From positions 67,773 through 131,772 of the forward strand of contig NZ_JOFL01000015.1 in NCBI RefSeq assembly GCF_000719265.1: 64,000 bases of DNA. The letters are read 5' to 3'. The stretch's first letter is position 1, and every line of letters begins with the position of its first letter. Origin of the DNA: Streptomyces roseoverticillatus (GTDB lineage: Bacteria; Actinomycetota; Actinomycetes; Streptomycetales; Streptomycetaceae). The notes below the pieces were generated by a model, which was not told the DNA's origin, did no database searches, and saw only the letters and a list, made by a program, of their open reading frames with translations. Shown here piece by piece: positions 37,004 through 45,303 of the stretch. The position numbers and the translations under genes are program-made.

Positions 37004-37066
37004 TTTTGCGCAGGAAGACCGGAGCGGTACGGTCAGCGGTTGAGAGCACAAGTAGAGAGGGCGTCG

Positions 37067-38080
37067 ATGGCGATTGCCAAGGCCGAGCGGCTGATGAACC
37101 TGGCGCTGTGCCTGCTGGGGACCCGCCGCCCGCTGAGCAAGCGGGAGCTTCGCGGGTCCATCGAGGCCTACCTCGAGGCCTTCGGGCCGGGGCACGGCAC
37201 GGCCTCGGGCGCCGAGTCCGGCGCCGCGGACAACGCCACGGGCAGTGATGACGCCTTCAACCGCATGTTCGAGCGCGACAAGGACGATCTGCGCGAGCTC
37301 GGCCTGATCATCGAGACGGTGGAGAGCGTCGACGGCGAGACCGGCTACCTGGCCCGCCGCGACAGCAACCGCCTGCCCCCCATCACGCTGGACGTCGAGG
37401 AGGCCGCCGCCCTGGGCCTGGCGGCCAGCGTCTGGCAGCAGGCCCGGCTGGCCGCCGCGGCCAGCGGGGCGCTGCAGAAGCTGCGGGCCGCCGGGATGCC
37501 GCTGGCGGAAGAGGTCTACGGCAGCCACAGCGCGCTGGAGACGCGGATCCCGGTGCACGAGGCGGCCTTCGAGCCGCTGATGCTCGCCGCGCGCGACCGG
37601 CGCCCGGTGGTCTTCGACTACCGCAAGGCGAACTCGGCCCGCCCCGAGCAGCGGCACGTCGAGCCGTGGACGCTGGAGTGCTGGCGCGGCCACTGGTACC
37701 TGGCGGGCTGGGACCGCGACCGCAAGGCGGAGCGGGTCTTCCGGCTCTCCCGGATCACCGGCAAGGTCCGTTCGCGAGGCATCCCCTTCACGGCGCCGGT
37801 GCCCGACCACGTGACGGTCCGCGAGACCGTCGAGCGGTGGGCGGGCGAGACGGCGACGGGCACGGCCCGGATCAAGGTGCGGGCGGACCACGGCTATCCG
37901 CTGCGGGCCCGGGCCACGAGCACGCGCGAGCTGGGCGACGGCTGGGACGAGCTGGAGATCCCCTACGGGCACGGGCTGGACGCGTGGCTGGTGGAGTTCG
38001 GCCCGGACGTGGTCGTGCTGGAGCCGGCCGAGCTGCGGGAGGCGGTCCTGGACCGGCTGCGTGCCGTGGCCAAGGGCTGA
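37067..38080 (+). CDS. pafB: WYL-domain transcriptional regulator PafB
   Basis: A 337-residue regulator with an N-terminal winged-helix region (AIAKAERLMNLALCLLGTRRPLSK...) and a C-terminal WYL domain (HVEPWTLECWRGHWYLAGWD; RVFRLSRITGKV). In mycobacteria PafB and PafC form a heterodimer that activates the LexA-independent DNA damage response; conservation of position and sequence supports the same role. ATG 37067 follows AGAGAGGG. Here a Gly/Ala/Ser-rich insertion (about residues 48-65) lies in the DNA-binding part. Followed by pafC after 77 bp. Confidence 0.93.
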   Translation: MAIAKAERLMNLALCLLGTRRPLSKRELRGSIEAYLEAFGPGHGTASGAESGAADNATGSDDAFNRMFERDKDDLRELGLIIETVESVDGETGYLARRDSNRLPPITLDVEEAAALGLAASVWQQARLAAAASGALQKLRAAGMPLAEEVYGSHSALETRIPVHEAAFEPLMLAARDRRPVVFDYRKANSARPEQRHVEPWTLECWRGHWYLAGWDRDRKAERVFRLSRITGKVRSRGIPFTAPVPDHVTVRETVERWAGETATGTARIKVRADHGYPLRARATSTRELGDGWDELEIPYGHGLDAWLVEFGPDVVVLEPAELREAVLDRLRAVAKG

Positions 38081-38157
38081 GACAGGCTGATACGGGGACA
38101 GGCGGACGACGGGCCTTAAGGGTCCGGCGAGGGCTGAGAGGAACGGACCGACTTCTG

Positions 38158-39120
38158 ATGGCCGGAAACGCCATTGACCAGACGCGGCGCATGCTGTCGC
38201 TGGTCACCTATCTGCGGGAGCGCCCCGGCGCCCGGGTCACGGACGTGGCACGGGCCTTCGGGATCACCGAGGACGAGCTCATCGGCGACCTCGACGTGCT
38301 GCCCATGTGCGGCACCAGCTTCCGCGGCGGTGACCTGCTCGACATCGACACCGACGGCGACCGCATCTGGTGGCACAACCCGGACGCCTCGGGCAGCAGC
38401 ACCGGTGAGCCGCTGCGGCTCGCCGCCGACGAGGCCACGGCCCTGCTGGTGGCCGCGCGCGCCGTGGCCACGCTGCCGGGCCTGCGCGAGAGCGGCCGGC
38501 AGGCGCTGGTGCGGGCCACGGCGAAGATCGAGGCCGCCGCGGGCGAGGCCGCCGGGGCCAGCTCCCGGCTGTCGGTGACCTTCGAGTCCGAGGGCGGCGT
38601 CTTCGCGGACGTCGACCGGGCGATCGCCGAGCGCCGCCGCGTGTGGATCACGTACTACTCGCCCGCGCGCGACGAGCTCACCGAGCGCGAGGTCGACCCG
38701 GTCCGGCTGTTCGTCGTCGGCCACACGTACATGGAGGCGTGGTGCCGCCTGTCGGAGGCCCGCCGCACCTTCCGGCTGGACCGGGTGGCCGAAATCAGGC
38801 TGCTGGACGAGCCGTCCGACCCGCCGCCGGTCGAGCTGCGGGACCTCTCCGAGGGGCTGGTGCAGCCGGCCGCCGAGGACCCCGAGGTCGTGATCGAGGT
38901 CGGCCCCGGCGGCCGCTGGGTCGCCGAGTACTACCCCCACGACAGCGCCGAGGAGCTGCCGGACGGGGGCCTGCGGATCACGCTGCGCACCCCGGACCCG
39001 GCCTCGCTGCGCCGGCTCGCCCTGCGCCTCGGCGGCGACGGCCGGATCGTCTCGCCCGCCGCGCTGGCGGACAGCGCCCGGGACGCGGCCCGCGAGGCCC
39101 TTGCGGCGTACGGGGAGTGA
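38158..39120 (+). CDS. pafC: WYL-domain transcriptional regulator PafC
   Basis: A 320-residue partner of PafB. It has an N-terminal helix-turn-helix (TRRMLSLVTYLRERPGARVTDVARAFG), a WYL-type core (RRVWITYYSPARDELTEREVDP; YMEAWCRLSEARRTFRLDR) and a C-terminal extension (WCX-type). It lacks the strict W-Y-L triplet but keeps the fold pattern. ATG 38158 is the natural start after a GAGAGGAACGG stretch. The next small gene begins 2 bp after its stop codon and is presumably co-translated. Confidence 0.93.
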   Translation: MAGNAIDQTRRMLSLVTYLRERPGARVTDVARAFGITEDELIGDLDVLPMCGTSFRGGDLLDIDTDGDRIWWHNPDASGSSTGEPLRLAADEATALLVAARAVATLPGLRESGRQALVRATAKIEAAAGEAAGASSRLSVTFESEGGVFADVDRAIAERRRVWITYYSPARDELTEREVDPVRLFVVGHTYMEAWCRLSEARRTFRLDRVAEIRLLDEPSDPPPVELRDLSEGLVQPAAEDPEVVIEVGPGGRWVAEYYPHDSAEELPDGGLRITLRTPDPASLRRLALRLGGDGRIVSPAALADSARDAAREALAAYGE

Positions 39121-39122
39121 GG

Positions 39123-39368
39123 GTGGACGCGATGGACGGGGTGCCGGGCGCCGCGATGTTCAAGGCGGCCTGCCCGGACTGCCGCGGCAGCTTCGAGCTG
39201 GCGGCGAGCGCGCTGCGGCTGGCGATCGGCGGCAGCCGGCGCACCACCTTCTACTCCTTCACGTGTCCGGACTGCGGTACCGCGGTCCGCAAGCCGGCGG
39301 GGGAGCGGATCGTGGAGCTGCTGACCGGCGGCGGGGTGCGGACGCTGCGGCTGCACTCGACGGTCTGA
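39123..39368 (+). CDS. Small zinc-ribbon-like protein of unknown function
   Basis: An 81-residue protein with two CPxC knuckles: ACPDCRGSF (about residues 18-24) and FTCPDCGTA (about 48-55). Between them lies SALRLAIGGSRRTTFYSF. The four cysteines match a zinc-binding ribbon, which may contact nucleic acid or protein. GTG 39123 is favoured by GGGGAG 7 nt upstream, inside pafC; ATG 39132 is an alternative. Tight coupling to pafC suggests a link to PafBC regulation, which is inference. Confidence 0.75.
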   Translation: MDAMDGVPGAAMFKAACPDCRGSFELAASALRLAIGGSRRTTFYSFTCPDCGTAVRKPAGERIVELLTGGGVRTLRLHSTV

Positions 39369-39391
39369 GCGCGCCGCTCGGACAAACGGCC

Positions 39392-39426
39392 GTTTTGAGT
39401 CATTCCGATGTTTTGAGTCACCCCGA
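39392..39426 (+). repeat. Tandem 17-bp repeat overlapping a -35 box
   Basis: GTTTTGAGTCATTCCGA (39392-39408) is followed by GTTTTGAGTCACCCCGA (39410-39426), 15/17 identical with an 18-bp period. The second copy contains the probable -35 box of the next gene. Confidence 0.65.
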
Positions 39427-39440
39427 CGTCCCGATAGGTT
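39413..39440 (+). promoter_or_regulatory. Promoter of the 71-aa membrane protein gene (leaderless)
   Basis: TTGAGT (39413-39418), 16-bp spacer and TAGGTT (39435-39440). The ATG at 39447 begins 6 nt after the -10 box and no ribosome site is present. Confidence 0.6.
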
Positions 39441-39446
39441 CGCTCC

Positions 39447-39662
39447 ATGTTCTGGCCCATGCTCGCCGTCGCCCTCGCCTTCCTGGGCATCGCCGTCCTC
39501 GGGGTGCTGGCCGCCCGGGTGCTGGCCGAGGTGCGGCGGCTGGCCCGCCAGGTCTCCGAGAGCTCGGTGCGGATCAGCCGGGCCGCGGAGGACCTGGAGC
39601 GCGCCGCGGCGCCGCTCGCCGCCGCGAGCGCGCAGGCGGTGCAGACTTTGCGCCAGGAATGA
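39447..39662 (+). CDS. Small single-span membrane protein of unknown function
   Basis: A 71-residue protein with one transmembrane helix (about 4-26, FWPMLAVALAFLGIAVLGVL) followed by an amphipathic helical tail (VLAEVRRLARQVSESSVRIS) predicted to form a coiled coil. It does not carry the TatA-type FG hinge. It lies between pafC and tatA with its own leaderless-type promoter. I do not recognise a function. Confidence 0.7.
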   Translation: MFWPMLAVALAFLGIAVLGVLAARVLAEVRRLARQVSESSVRISRAAEDLERAAAPLAAASAQAVQTLRQE

Positions 39663-39776
39663 GCGGTTCTGACAACGTCGCTCCCGCTCTCTGCTGGGGC
39701 CGCTGACCGGGCGGTACGCTGTTTCGGTGGCCCCGGCGACGAGGCGGGGGGCCGCTTCCGGGAGTACGCACGGGGA

Positions 39777-39807
39777 TTGCCCGGCGTTCACCCCTGCGCG
39801 TTACGAT
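39777..39807 (+). promoter_or_regulatory. Candidate tatA promoter
   Basis: TTGCCC (39777-39782), a 19-bp spacer and TACGAT (39802-39807) lie about 84 bp before tatA. Downstream, GGACAAATGTCC (39825-39836) is a near-palindrome in the leader. Confidence 0.35.
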
Positions 39808-39890
39808 CGCTGCCGTACGTCTGATGGACAAATGTCCGATCAGTCGGGCAGTACCCACCCCATGCCGCCTCGGTGAGAAGGTAAACGCAA

Positions 39891-40172
39891 ATGTTCGGTA
39901 GGCTCGGCGCCCCCGAGATCATCCTCATTCTCGTCGTCATCGTCCTGCTGTTCGGTGCGAAGAAGCTCCCGGACATGGCGCGTTCCCTCGGCAAGTCCGC
40001 CCGCATCCTCAAGAGCGAGGCCAAGGCCATGAAGTCGGAGGGCCAGGACAACGCCTCCGCCCCGGCCGACCCGCCCGCCGACCAGGCCCCGCGTACGATC
40101 AAGGCGGCTCCCGGCGACGTCGCCGGCGCCCGGCCGGTCACCGAGCCGAGCGACCGCACGACGCAGCACTGA
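39891..40172 (+). CDS. tatA: Sec-independent protein translocase subunit TatA
   Basis: A 93-residue Tat pore-forming subunit: a short N-terminal membrane helix (about 7-22), the FG hinge in [18 protein letters not shown], an amphipathic helix, and an acidic/Pro-rich tail. It exports folded proteins bearing twin-arginine signals together with TatC. ATG 39891 follows GAGAAGG. Its stop codon lies in the first copy of a 21-bp perfect tandem repeat. tatB is not adjacent. Confidence 0.95.
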   Translation: MFGRLGAPEIILILVVIVLLFGAKKLPDMARSLGKSARILKSEAKAMKSEGQDNASAPADPPADQAPRTIKAAPGDVAGARPVTEPSDRTTQH

Positions 40173-40209
40173 GCGCTGCTCCTCCAGGACTGAGCGCTGC
40201 TCCTCCAGG
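40168..40209 (+). repeat. Perfect 21-bp tandem repeat at the tatA stop codon
   Basis: ACTGAGCGCTGCTCCTCCAGG occurs at 40168-40188 and again at 40189-40209. The first copy contains the tatA TGA stop. Two further TTTTCCAG copies follow (40209-40225). Looks like a recent slippage duplication in the tatA-tatC gap. Confidence 0.85.
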
Positions 40210-40285
40210 TTTTCCAGCTTTTCCAGGGACGATCGAGGCGGCCGCCCCCGCGGCGTCCGTCTGCCGCACGAGATAGGGACGTGGG

Positions 40286-41221
40286 TTGCCCAAGTCTGCC
40301 CGCAAGAAGGAGAAGGACCCCGAGGGGCGGATGCCGCTCGCGGAGCACCTCCGTGAGCTGCGCAACCGGCTGGCCAAGGCGGTCCTCGCGATCGTCGTGG
40401 TCGCGATCGTCGCGGCCTTCTACCAGAAGCAGCTCACGGACTTCCTCTCGAGCCCCGTTCCCAAGTGCGCGGGGCGCGATCTCGCCCAGAGCCACGGCGG
40501 CAACTGCGCGGTCGTGGTGTTCAACAGCCTGTCGTCGCCGTTCACCACGATCGTCAAGATCTGCCTCCTGGCGGGCGTGACGGTCTCCGCGCCGATCTGG
40601 CTCTACCAGCTGTGGGCGTTCCTCGCCCCCGGCCTGCACAAGAACGAGAAGAAGTACACGGTCGCCTTCGTGGCGACGGCGGCCCCGCTCTTCGTCGCGG
40701 GCGCCTGGCTGGCCTACTCGATCATGCCGATGAGTATGCGTGTCCTGCTGCAGATCACGCCCGAGTCCGCGGCCAACACCCTCAACCTCGACGACATCCT
40801 CGACTTCACCGTCCGGATGATCCTCGTCTTCGGCCTCGCCTTCGAGCTGCCCCTGCTCCTGGTGATGATGAACATCGCCGGCATGGTCACCGGAAAGACC
40901 ATGGTCAAGTGGTGGCGCGGCGTCGTCATGGGCACCTTCGTCTTCGGTGCCGTCGCCACGCCCAGCACCGACCCGTTCGGCATGTGCATCCTGGCCGTCC
41001 CGATCATCATCCTGTACTTCGGTGCGGTCGGGTTCTCGATGCTCAACGACAAGCGCCGGGCGCGGCGCAACCCCGACCGGATGCTGTCGGACGACGAGGC
41101 CGCACCGCTGGATCTGACCCCGCAGTCCCTCGGCGACTCCGAGCCGATGCCGGCCCTGCACGACCGGTCCGAGGACGGCCGTCAGCACGCCGCCCGCAAC
41201 GGCTACGACGACGTGACCTGA
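40286..41221 (+). CDS. tatC: Sec-independent protein translocase subunit TatC
   Basis: A 311-residue six-span membrane protein that recognises twin-arginine signal peptides. MPLAEHLRELRNRL near the N-terminus is the conserved TatC entry motif, followed by the FLAPGLHKNEKK and FGLAFELPLLLVM stretches. The start is taken as TTG 40286, since upstream KKEKDPEGR residues are common in Streptomyces TatC; ATG 40331 is a shorter alternative. A charged C-terminal tail of about 50 residues is typical of actinobacteria. It precedes the lipid-kinase-like gene by 18 bp. Confidence 0.95.
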   Translation: MPKSARKKEKDPEGRMPLAEHLRELRNRLAKAVLAIVVVAIVAAFYQKQLTDFLSSPVPKCAGRDLAQSHGGNCAVVVFNSLSSPFTTIVKICLLAGVTVSAPIWLYQLWAFLAPGLHKNEKKYTVAFVATAAPLFVAGAWLAYSIMPMSMRVLLQITPESAANTLNLDDILDFTVRMILVFGLAFELPLLLVMMNIAGMVTGKTMVKWWRGVVMGTFVFGAVATPSTDPFGMCILAVPIIILYFGAVGFSMLNDKRRARRNPDRMLSDDEAAPLDLTPQSLGDSEPMPALHDRSEDGRQHAARNGYDDVT

Positions 41222-41239
41222 TCCGATGGGTTCCGCCGG

Positions 41240-42151
41240 GTGACCAGCGACATCACGCTCTTCGTCAACCCGGCGGCGGGCCGCGGGCGCGGGGCGGGCG
41301 CCGCCCAGCCCGCCGCCCGGGCGCTGCGCGCCGCCGGGTTCTCCGTCCGCACCGTCCTCGGTGCGGACGCCGCCGACGCCCTGCGCCGGGCCCGGGAGGC
41401 CGTGGCGGGCGGCACCGGTGCCCTGATAGCCGTCGGCGGGGACGGCATGACCTCGCTCGCCCTCCAGGCCGTCGCCGGCACCCCCGTCCCGCTCGGCGTC
41501 GTCGCCGTCGGCACCGGCAACGACTTCGCCCGCGCCGCCGGGCTGCCCGTCCGGGACCCCGTCGCGGCCGGCCGGCTCATCGCCGCCTCCCTCAAGGGCG
41601 ACGGCGGCCGGCCGGTGGACCTCGGCCTGGCCGACGGGACGTACTTCGCGACCGTCCTCGCCTCCGGCTTCGACTCGCGCGTCAACGACCGCGGCAACCG
41701 GCTGCGCTTTCCCACCGGCCGGCTGCGCTACGACATGGCCCTCCTGGCCGAGCTCGCCGCGCTGCGCCCCATCCCGTACCGGATCCGGCTGGACGACGGC
41801 CCTGAGCTGGAGACCGAGGCCACCCTCGTCGCCGTCGGCAACAGCTCCTCGTACGGCGGAGGCATGCGGATCTGCGCGGAGGCCCGCACGGACGACGGGC
41901 TTTTCGACGTCACCGTCGTCGGCCCCTGCAGCCGCGCGACCCTCCTGAAGGTCTTCCCGAAGGTCTACCGCGGCACCCACCTCGGCCACCCCGCCGTCAC
42001 GGTGCACCGCGTCGCGAAGATCGCGCTGAGCGCCCCGGGGATCACCGCCTACGCGGACGGCGAGCCGCTCGGCCCGCTCCCGCTGACCGCCGAGACCGTA
42101 CCGGGGGCCGTGCGGCTGCTCGGCGCCGCACAGCCGGCCGGAGCCGCATAA
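41240..42151 (+). CDS. Diacylglycerol/sphingosine-kinase-family lipid kinase
   Basis: A 303-residue DAGK-catalytic-domain protein. The ATP-binding loop IAVGGDGM (63-70), GTGNDFA (91-97) and early FVNPAAGRGRG are diagnostic. The C-terminal domain (about 150-303) carries SSSYGGGM and a DGLFD motif. It could phosphorylate diacylglycerol, feeding phosphatidate back to lipid synthesis; the true lipid is not known. GTG 41240 begins 18 bp after tatC, so they are likely one transcript. Confidence 0.9.
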   Translation: MTSDITLFVNPAAGRGRGAGAAQPAARALRAAGFSVRTVLGADAADALRRAREAVAGGTGALIAVGGDGMTSLALQAVAGTPVPLGVVAVGTGNDFARAAGLPVRDPVAAGRLIAASLKGDGGRPVDLGLADGTYFATVLASGFDSRVNDRGNRLRFPTGRLRYDMALLAELAALRPIPYRIRLDDGPELETEATLVAVGNSSSYGGGMRICAEARTDDGLFDVTVVGPCSRATLLKVFPKVYRGTHLGHPAVTVHRVAKIALSAPGITAYADGEPLGPLPLTAETVPGAVRLLGAAQPAGAA

Positions 42152-42216
42152 CAACCGCCCGGAGCTGCATAAAGGGAGTCCCATGCCGGACTAAGGAGCA
42201 GCTCCAATAAAGATCA

Positions 42217-42244
42217 GGTGACTGTCAGAGGTCACCGGTAGGCT
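42217..42244 (+). promoter_or_regulatory. helY promoter region with a palindrome
   Basis: GGTGAC and GTCACC (42217-42222, 42231-42236) form an inverted repeat with an 8-bp spacer immediately upstream of a -10-like TAGGCT (42239-42244). The ATG lies 10 nt further. The palindrome covers the spacer/-35 area, so a bound protein would block RNA polymerase. Confidence 0.45.
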
Positions 42245-42254
42245 CGTACACAAG

Positions 42255-45083
42255 ATGACCGACGACATGTCCCCTGCTGAGCGCTACGCCCTTTCGCGGG
42301 TCCGCGCCGCCGAGCAGGCCACCGCGCTCGCACCGTTCCGCGAGATGTACGACTTCGAGCTGGACCCGTTCCAGATAGAGGCATGCAAGGCCCTGGAGGC
42401 CGGGAAGGGCGTGCTGGTCGCCGCGCCGACCGGCTCGGGCAAGACCATCGTGGGCGAGTTCGCCGTCCACCTGGCTCTCACCCAGGGCCGCAAGTGCTTC
42501 TACACGACACCCATCAAGGCCCTGTCGAACCAGAAGTACAGCGATCTCGTCCGGCGCTACGGCGCCGCCAAGGTCGGCCTGCTGACCGGCGACAACAGCG
42601 TCAACGCCGACGCCCCGGTGCTCGTGATGACCACCGAGGTCCTGCGCAACATGCTCTACGCGGGCTCCCAGGCGCTGATCGGCCTGGGCTACGTGGTCAT
42701 GGACGAGGTGCACTACCTCTCCGACCGCTTCCGCGGCGCCGTCTGGGAGGAGGTCATCATCCACCTCCCGGATTCGGTGACCCTCGTCTCCCTCTCGGCC
42801 ACCGTCTCCAACGCCGAGGAGTTCGGCGACTGGCTGGACACAGTCCGCGGCGACACCGAGGTGATCGTCTCCGAGGAGCGCCCCGTCCCGCTCTGGCAGC
42901 ACGTGCTGGCCGGCCGGCGGATCTACGACCTCTTCGAGGAGGAGACCGACCACGGCGGCCGCGGCGCCGCGCGCCGCGAGGTCAACCCCGACCTCCTGCG
43001 CATGGCCCGCATGGAGAACAGCCGCACGTACAACCCGCGGGAGCGGCGCCGCGGCAAGATGGTGCGCGAGGCCGACCGCGAGCGCGAGCGCCGTCAGCGC
43101 AGCCGGATCTGGACGCCCGGCCGCCCCGAGGTCATCGAGCGCCTCGACGCCGAGGGCCTGCTGCCCGCCATCACCTTCATCTTCAGCCGCGCCGGCTGCG
43201 AGGCCGCCGTCCAGCAGTGCCTCTACGCCGGCCTGCGGCTCAACGACGACGCGGCCCGCGCCAGGGTGCGGGAGGTCGTCGAGGAGCGCTGCGCCTCCAT
43301 CCCCGACGAGGACCTGCACGTCCTCGGCTACTTCGAGTGGCTGGAGGGCCTGGAGCGCGGCATCGCCGCCCACCACGCCGGCATGCTGCCGACCTTCAAG
43401 GAGGTCGTCGAGGAGCTCTTCGTCAAGGGCCTGGTCAAGGCCGTCTTCGCGACCGAGACGCTCGCCCTCGGCATCAACATGCCGGCTCGCACGGTGGTGC
43501 TGGAGAAGCTCGTCAAGTGGAACGGCGAGACCCACGCCGACATCACGCCCGGCGAGTACACCCAGCTCACGGGCCGGGCCGGACGACGCGGCATCGACGT
43601 CGAGGGGCACGCCGTCGTGCTGTGGCAGCGCGCCATGGACCCGGCCGCGCTCGCCGGCCTCGCCGGCACCCGCACCTATCCGCTGCGCTCCAGCTTCAAG
43701 CCCTCGTACAACATGGCGGTCAACCTCGTCTCGCAGTTCGGGCGGCACCGCTCCCGCGAGCTGCTGGAGACGTCGTTCGCCCAGTTCCAGGCCGACAAGT
43801 CGGTCGTCGGCATCTCCCGGCAGGTGCAGAAGAACGAGGAGGGCCTGGCGGGCTACCGCGAGGCCATCACCTGCCACCTCGGCGACTTCGACGAGTACGC
43901 CCGGCTCCGCCGCGAGCTGAAGGACCGCGAGAACGAGCTGGCCAAGCAGGGCGCGGTGCAGCGGCGCGCCGCGGCGGCCACGGCCCTGGAGCGGCTCAAG
44001 CCCGGTGACGTCATCCACGTCCCGACCGGGAAGTACGCGGGCCTGGCCCTCGTGCTCGACCCCGGCGTGCCGCCCGCCCGTGCGGACCGGCACCGCGGCT
44101 TCGACCCCTACGACGGGCCGCGCCCCCTGGTGCTCACCGCGGAACGGCAGGTCAAGCGGCTCGCCCCGATCGACTTCCCGGTGCCGGTGGAGCCCCTGGA
44201 TCGGATGCGGATCCCCAAGTCCTTCAACCCGCGCTCCCCGCAGTCGCGCCGCGACCTCGCCTCCGCGCTGCGCACCAAGGCCGGGCACATCGTGCCCGAC
44301 CGGCACCGCAAGTCCCGCTCCGCCGCCACGGACGACACCGAGATCGCCCGGCTGCGCGCGGCCATCCGCGCGCACCCCTGCCACGGCTGCGACGAGCGCG
44401 AGGACCACGCCCGCTGGGCCGAGCGCTACCACCGGCTGCAGCGGGACACCCGCCAGCTGGAGCGGCGCATCGAGGGGCGGACGAACACCATCGCCCGCAC
44501 CTTCGACCGGATCTGCGCGCTCCTGACCGACCTGGACTACCTGCACGGCAGCGAGGTCACCGAGCACGGCAAGCGGCTCGCCCGGCTCTACGGCGAGCTC
44601 GACCTGCTGGCCTCGGAGTGCCTGCGCGACGGCGTGTGGGAGGGCCTGAAGCCGGCCGAGCTGGCGGCGTGCGCCTCCGCGCTGGTCTTCGAGGCCCGTA
44701 CGGCCGACGACGCGGCGCCGCCGAAGCTGCCCGCGGGCCCCGCCAAGGAGGCCCTCGGCGAGATGGTCCGCATCTGGGGCCGGCTGGATGCCCTGGAGGA
44801 ACAGCACAAGATCAACCAGGCGGAGGGCGTCGGCCAGCGCGAGCCGGACCTGGGCTTCGCCTGGGCCGCGTACCGCTGGGCGTCCGGGCACAGCCTGGAC
44901 GAGGTGCTGCGGGAGGTCGAGATGCCGGCGGGCGACTTCGTCCGGTGGTGCAAGCAGCTGATCGACGTGCTCGGCCAGATCGCGGCGGCGGCGCCGCAGG
45001 AGGGCAGCGCGGTCGCGCGGAACGCGCGCCGCGCGGTCGATGGGCTGTTGCGGGGAGTTGTGGCTTACTCGTCGGTGGGCTGA
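42255..45083 (+). CDS. helY: DEAD/DEAH-box superfamily II RNA helicase, Mtr4/Ski2-like (HelY)
   Basis: A 942-residue Ski2-like helicase. Motif I APTGSGKT (57-64), motif II DEVH (150-153), motif III SAT (181-183) and motif VI QLTGRAGRRGID are present. After the two RecA domains come winged-helix and helical C-terminal regions (about 520-942) including CHGCDER, a possible metal-binding CxxC. Thought to unwind RNA for the degradosome/RNA decay; the bacterial function is not settled. The gene closes the pafBC-tatAC-helY order conserved from mycobacteria to Streptomyces. Confidence 0.94.
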   Translation: MTDDMSPAERYALSRVRAAEQATALAPFREMYDFELDPFQIEACKALEAGKGVLVAAPTGSGKTIVGEFAVHLALTQGRKCFYTTPIKALSNQKYSDLVRRYGAAKVGLLTGDNSVNADAPVLVMTTEVLRNMLYAGSQALIGLGYVVMDEVHYLSDRFRGAVWEEVIIHLPDSVTLVSLSATVSNAEEFGDWLDTVRGDTEVIVSEERPVPLWQHVLAGRRIYDLFEEETDHGGRGAARREVNPDLLRMARMENSRTYNPRERRRGKMVREADRERERRQRSRIWTPGRPEVIERLDAEGLLPAITFIFSRAGCEAAVQQCLYAGLRLNDDAARARVREVVEERCASIPDEDLHVLGYFEWLEGLERGIAAHHAGMLPTFKEVVEELFVKGLVKAVFATETLALGINMPARTVVLEKLVKWNGETHADITPGEYTQLTGRAGRRGIDVEGHAVVLWQRAMDPAALAGLAGTRTYPLRSSFKPSYNMAVNLVSQFGRHRSRELLETSFAQFQADKSVVGISRQVQKNEEGLAGYREAITCHLGDFDEYARLRRELKDRENELAKQGAVQRRAAAATALERLKPGDVIHVPTGKYAGLALVLDPGVPPARADRHRGFDPYDGPRPLVLTAERQVKRLAPIDFPVPVEPLDRMRIPKSFNPRSPQSRRDLASALRTKAGHIVPDRHRKSRSAATDDTEIARLRAAIRAHPCHGCDEREDHARWAERYHRLQRDTRQLERRIEGRTNTIARTFDRICALLTDLDYLHGSEVTEHGKRLARLYGELDLLASECLRDGVWEGLKPAELAACASALVFEARTADDAAPPKLPAGPAKEALGEMVRIWGRLDALEEQHKINQAEGVGQREPDLGFAWAAYRWASGHSLDEVLREVEMPAGDFVRWCKQLIDVLGQIAAAAPQEGSAVARNARRAVDGLLRGVVAYSSVG

Positions 45084-45144
45084 GGCCGCTTCGGCACCGC
45101 CGGTCACCTCCGGTGGGGGCCGGGCGCCGTCGCGGCGGGGGGAT

Positions 45145-45229
45145 TTCCCCTGACCCGCCCCTTCCCGTTTCCTGGGGGCAAGCCCCCCAGCCCCCCGCAG
45201 GGGTTTCGGGAAGGGGCGGGTCAGGGGAA
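45145..45229 (+). terminator. Large terminator hairpin after helY
   Basis: Perfect 23-nt arms (45145-45167 and 45207-45229) enclose a 39-nt loop that itself contains CTGGGGG/CCCCCAG (45172-45178, 45184-45190). It functions in both directions between convergent genes. Confidence 0.75.
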
Positions 45230-45264
45230 GATCCCTCCGCCGCAGCGGTGATCAGCCCATGGCT

Positions 45265-45289
45265 GCGGGTCCGGCGGTGCCGGACCCGC
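45265..45289 (-). terminator. Hairpin at the end of the siderophore-interacting gene
   Basis: Perfect 11-nt arms (45265-45275 and 45279-45289) with a GGT loop, 14 bp beyond the stop of the minus-strand gene. Confidence 0.7.
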
Positions 45290-45303
45290 ACGCCGCGTCG
45301 CGG

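Larger units (their letters stand above)
45092..45289. repeat. Palindromic repeat element in the helY/siderophore-protein gap
   Basis: A nested palindrome occupies the convergent gap. Outer modules are CGGCACCGCCGGTCA (45092-45106) and its inverted partner TCCGGCGGTGCCG (45270-45282). A second pair is near 45128-45144 and 45234-45256 (CCTCCGCCGCAGCGGTGATC). The same two modules recur at 53239-53362. In the centre is a 23-bp perfect hairpin (45145-45229). Confidence 0.65.

Noticed and set aside
39447..39662. The 71-aa membrane protein as a second TatA/TatB
   Set aside because: It has one N-terminal helix and an amphipathic tail like Tat proteins, but no FG hinge or GxxE-type start, so a Tat role is not supported.
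42255..45083. Long minus-strand open frame (about 960 codons) opposite helY
   Set aside because: It mirrors the helY codon structure, lacks recognisable domains, and helY has all helicase motifs in order.
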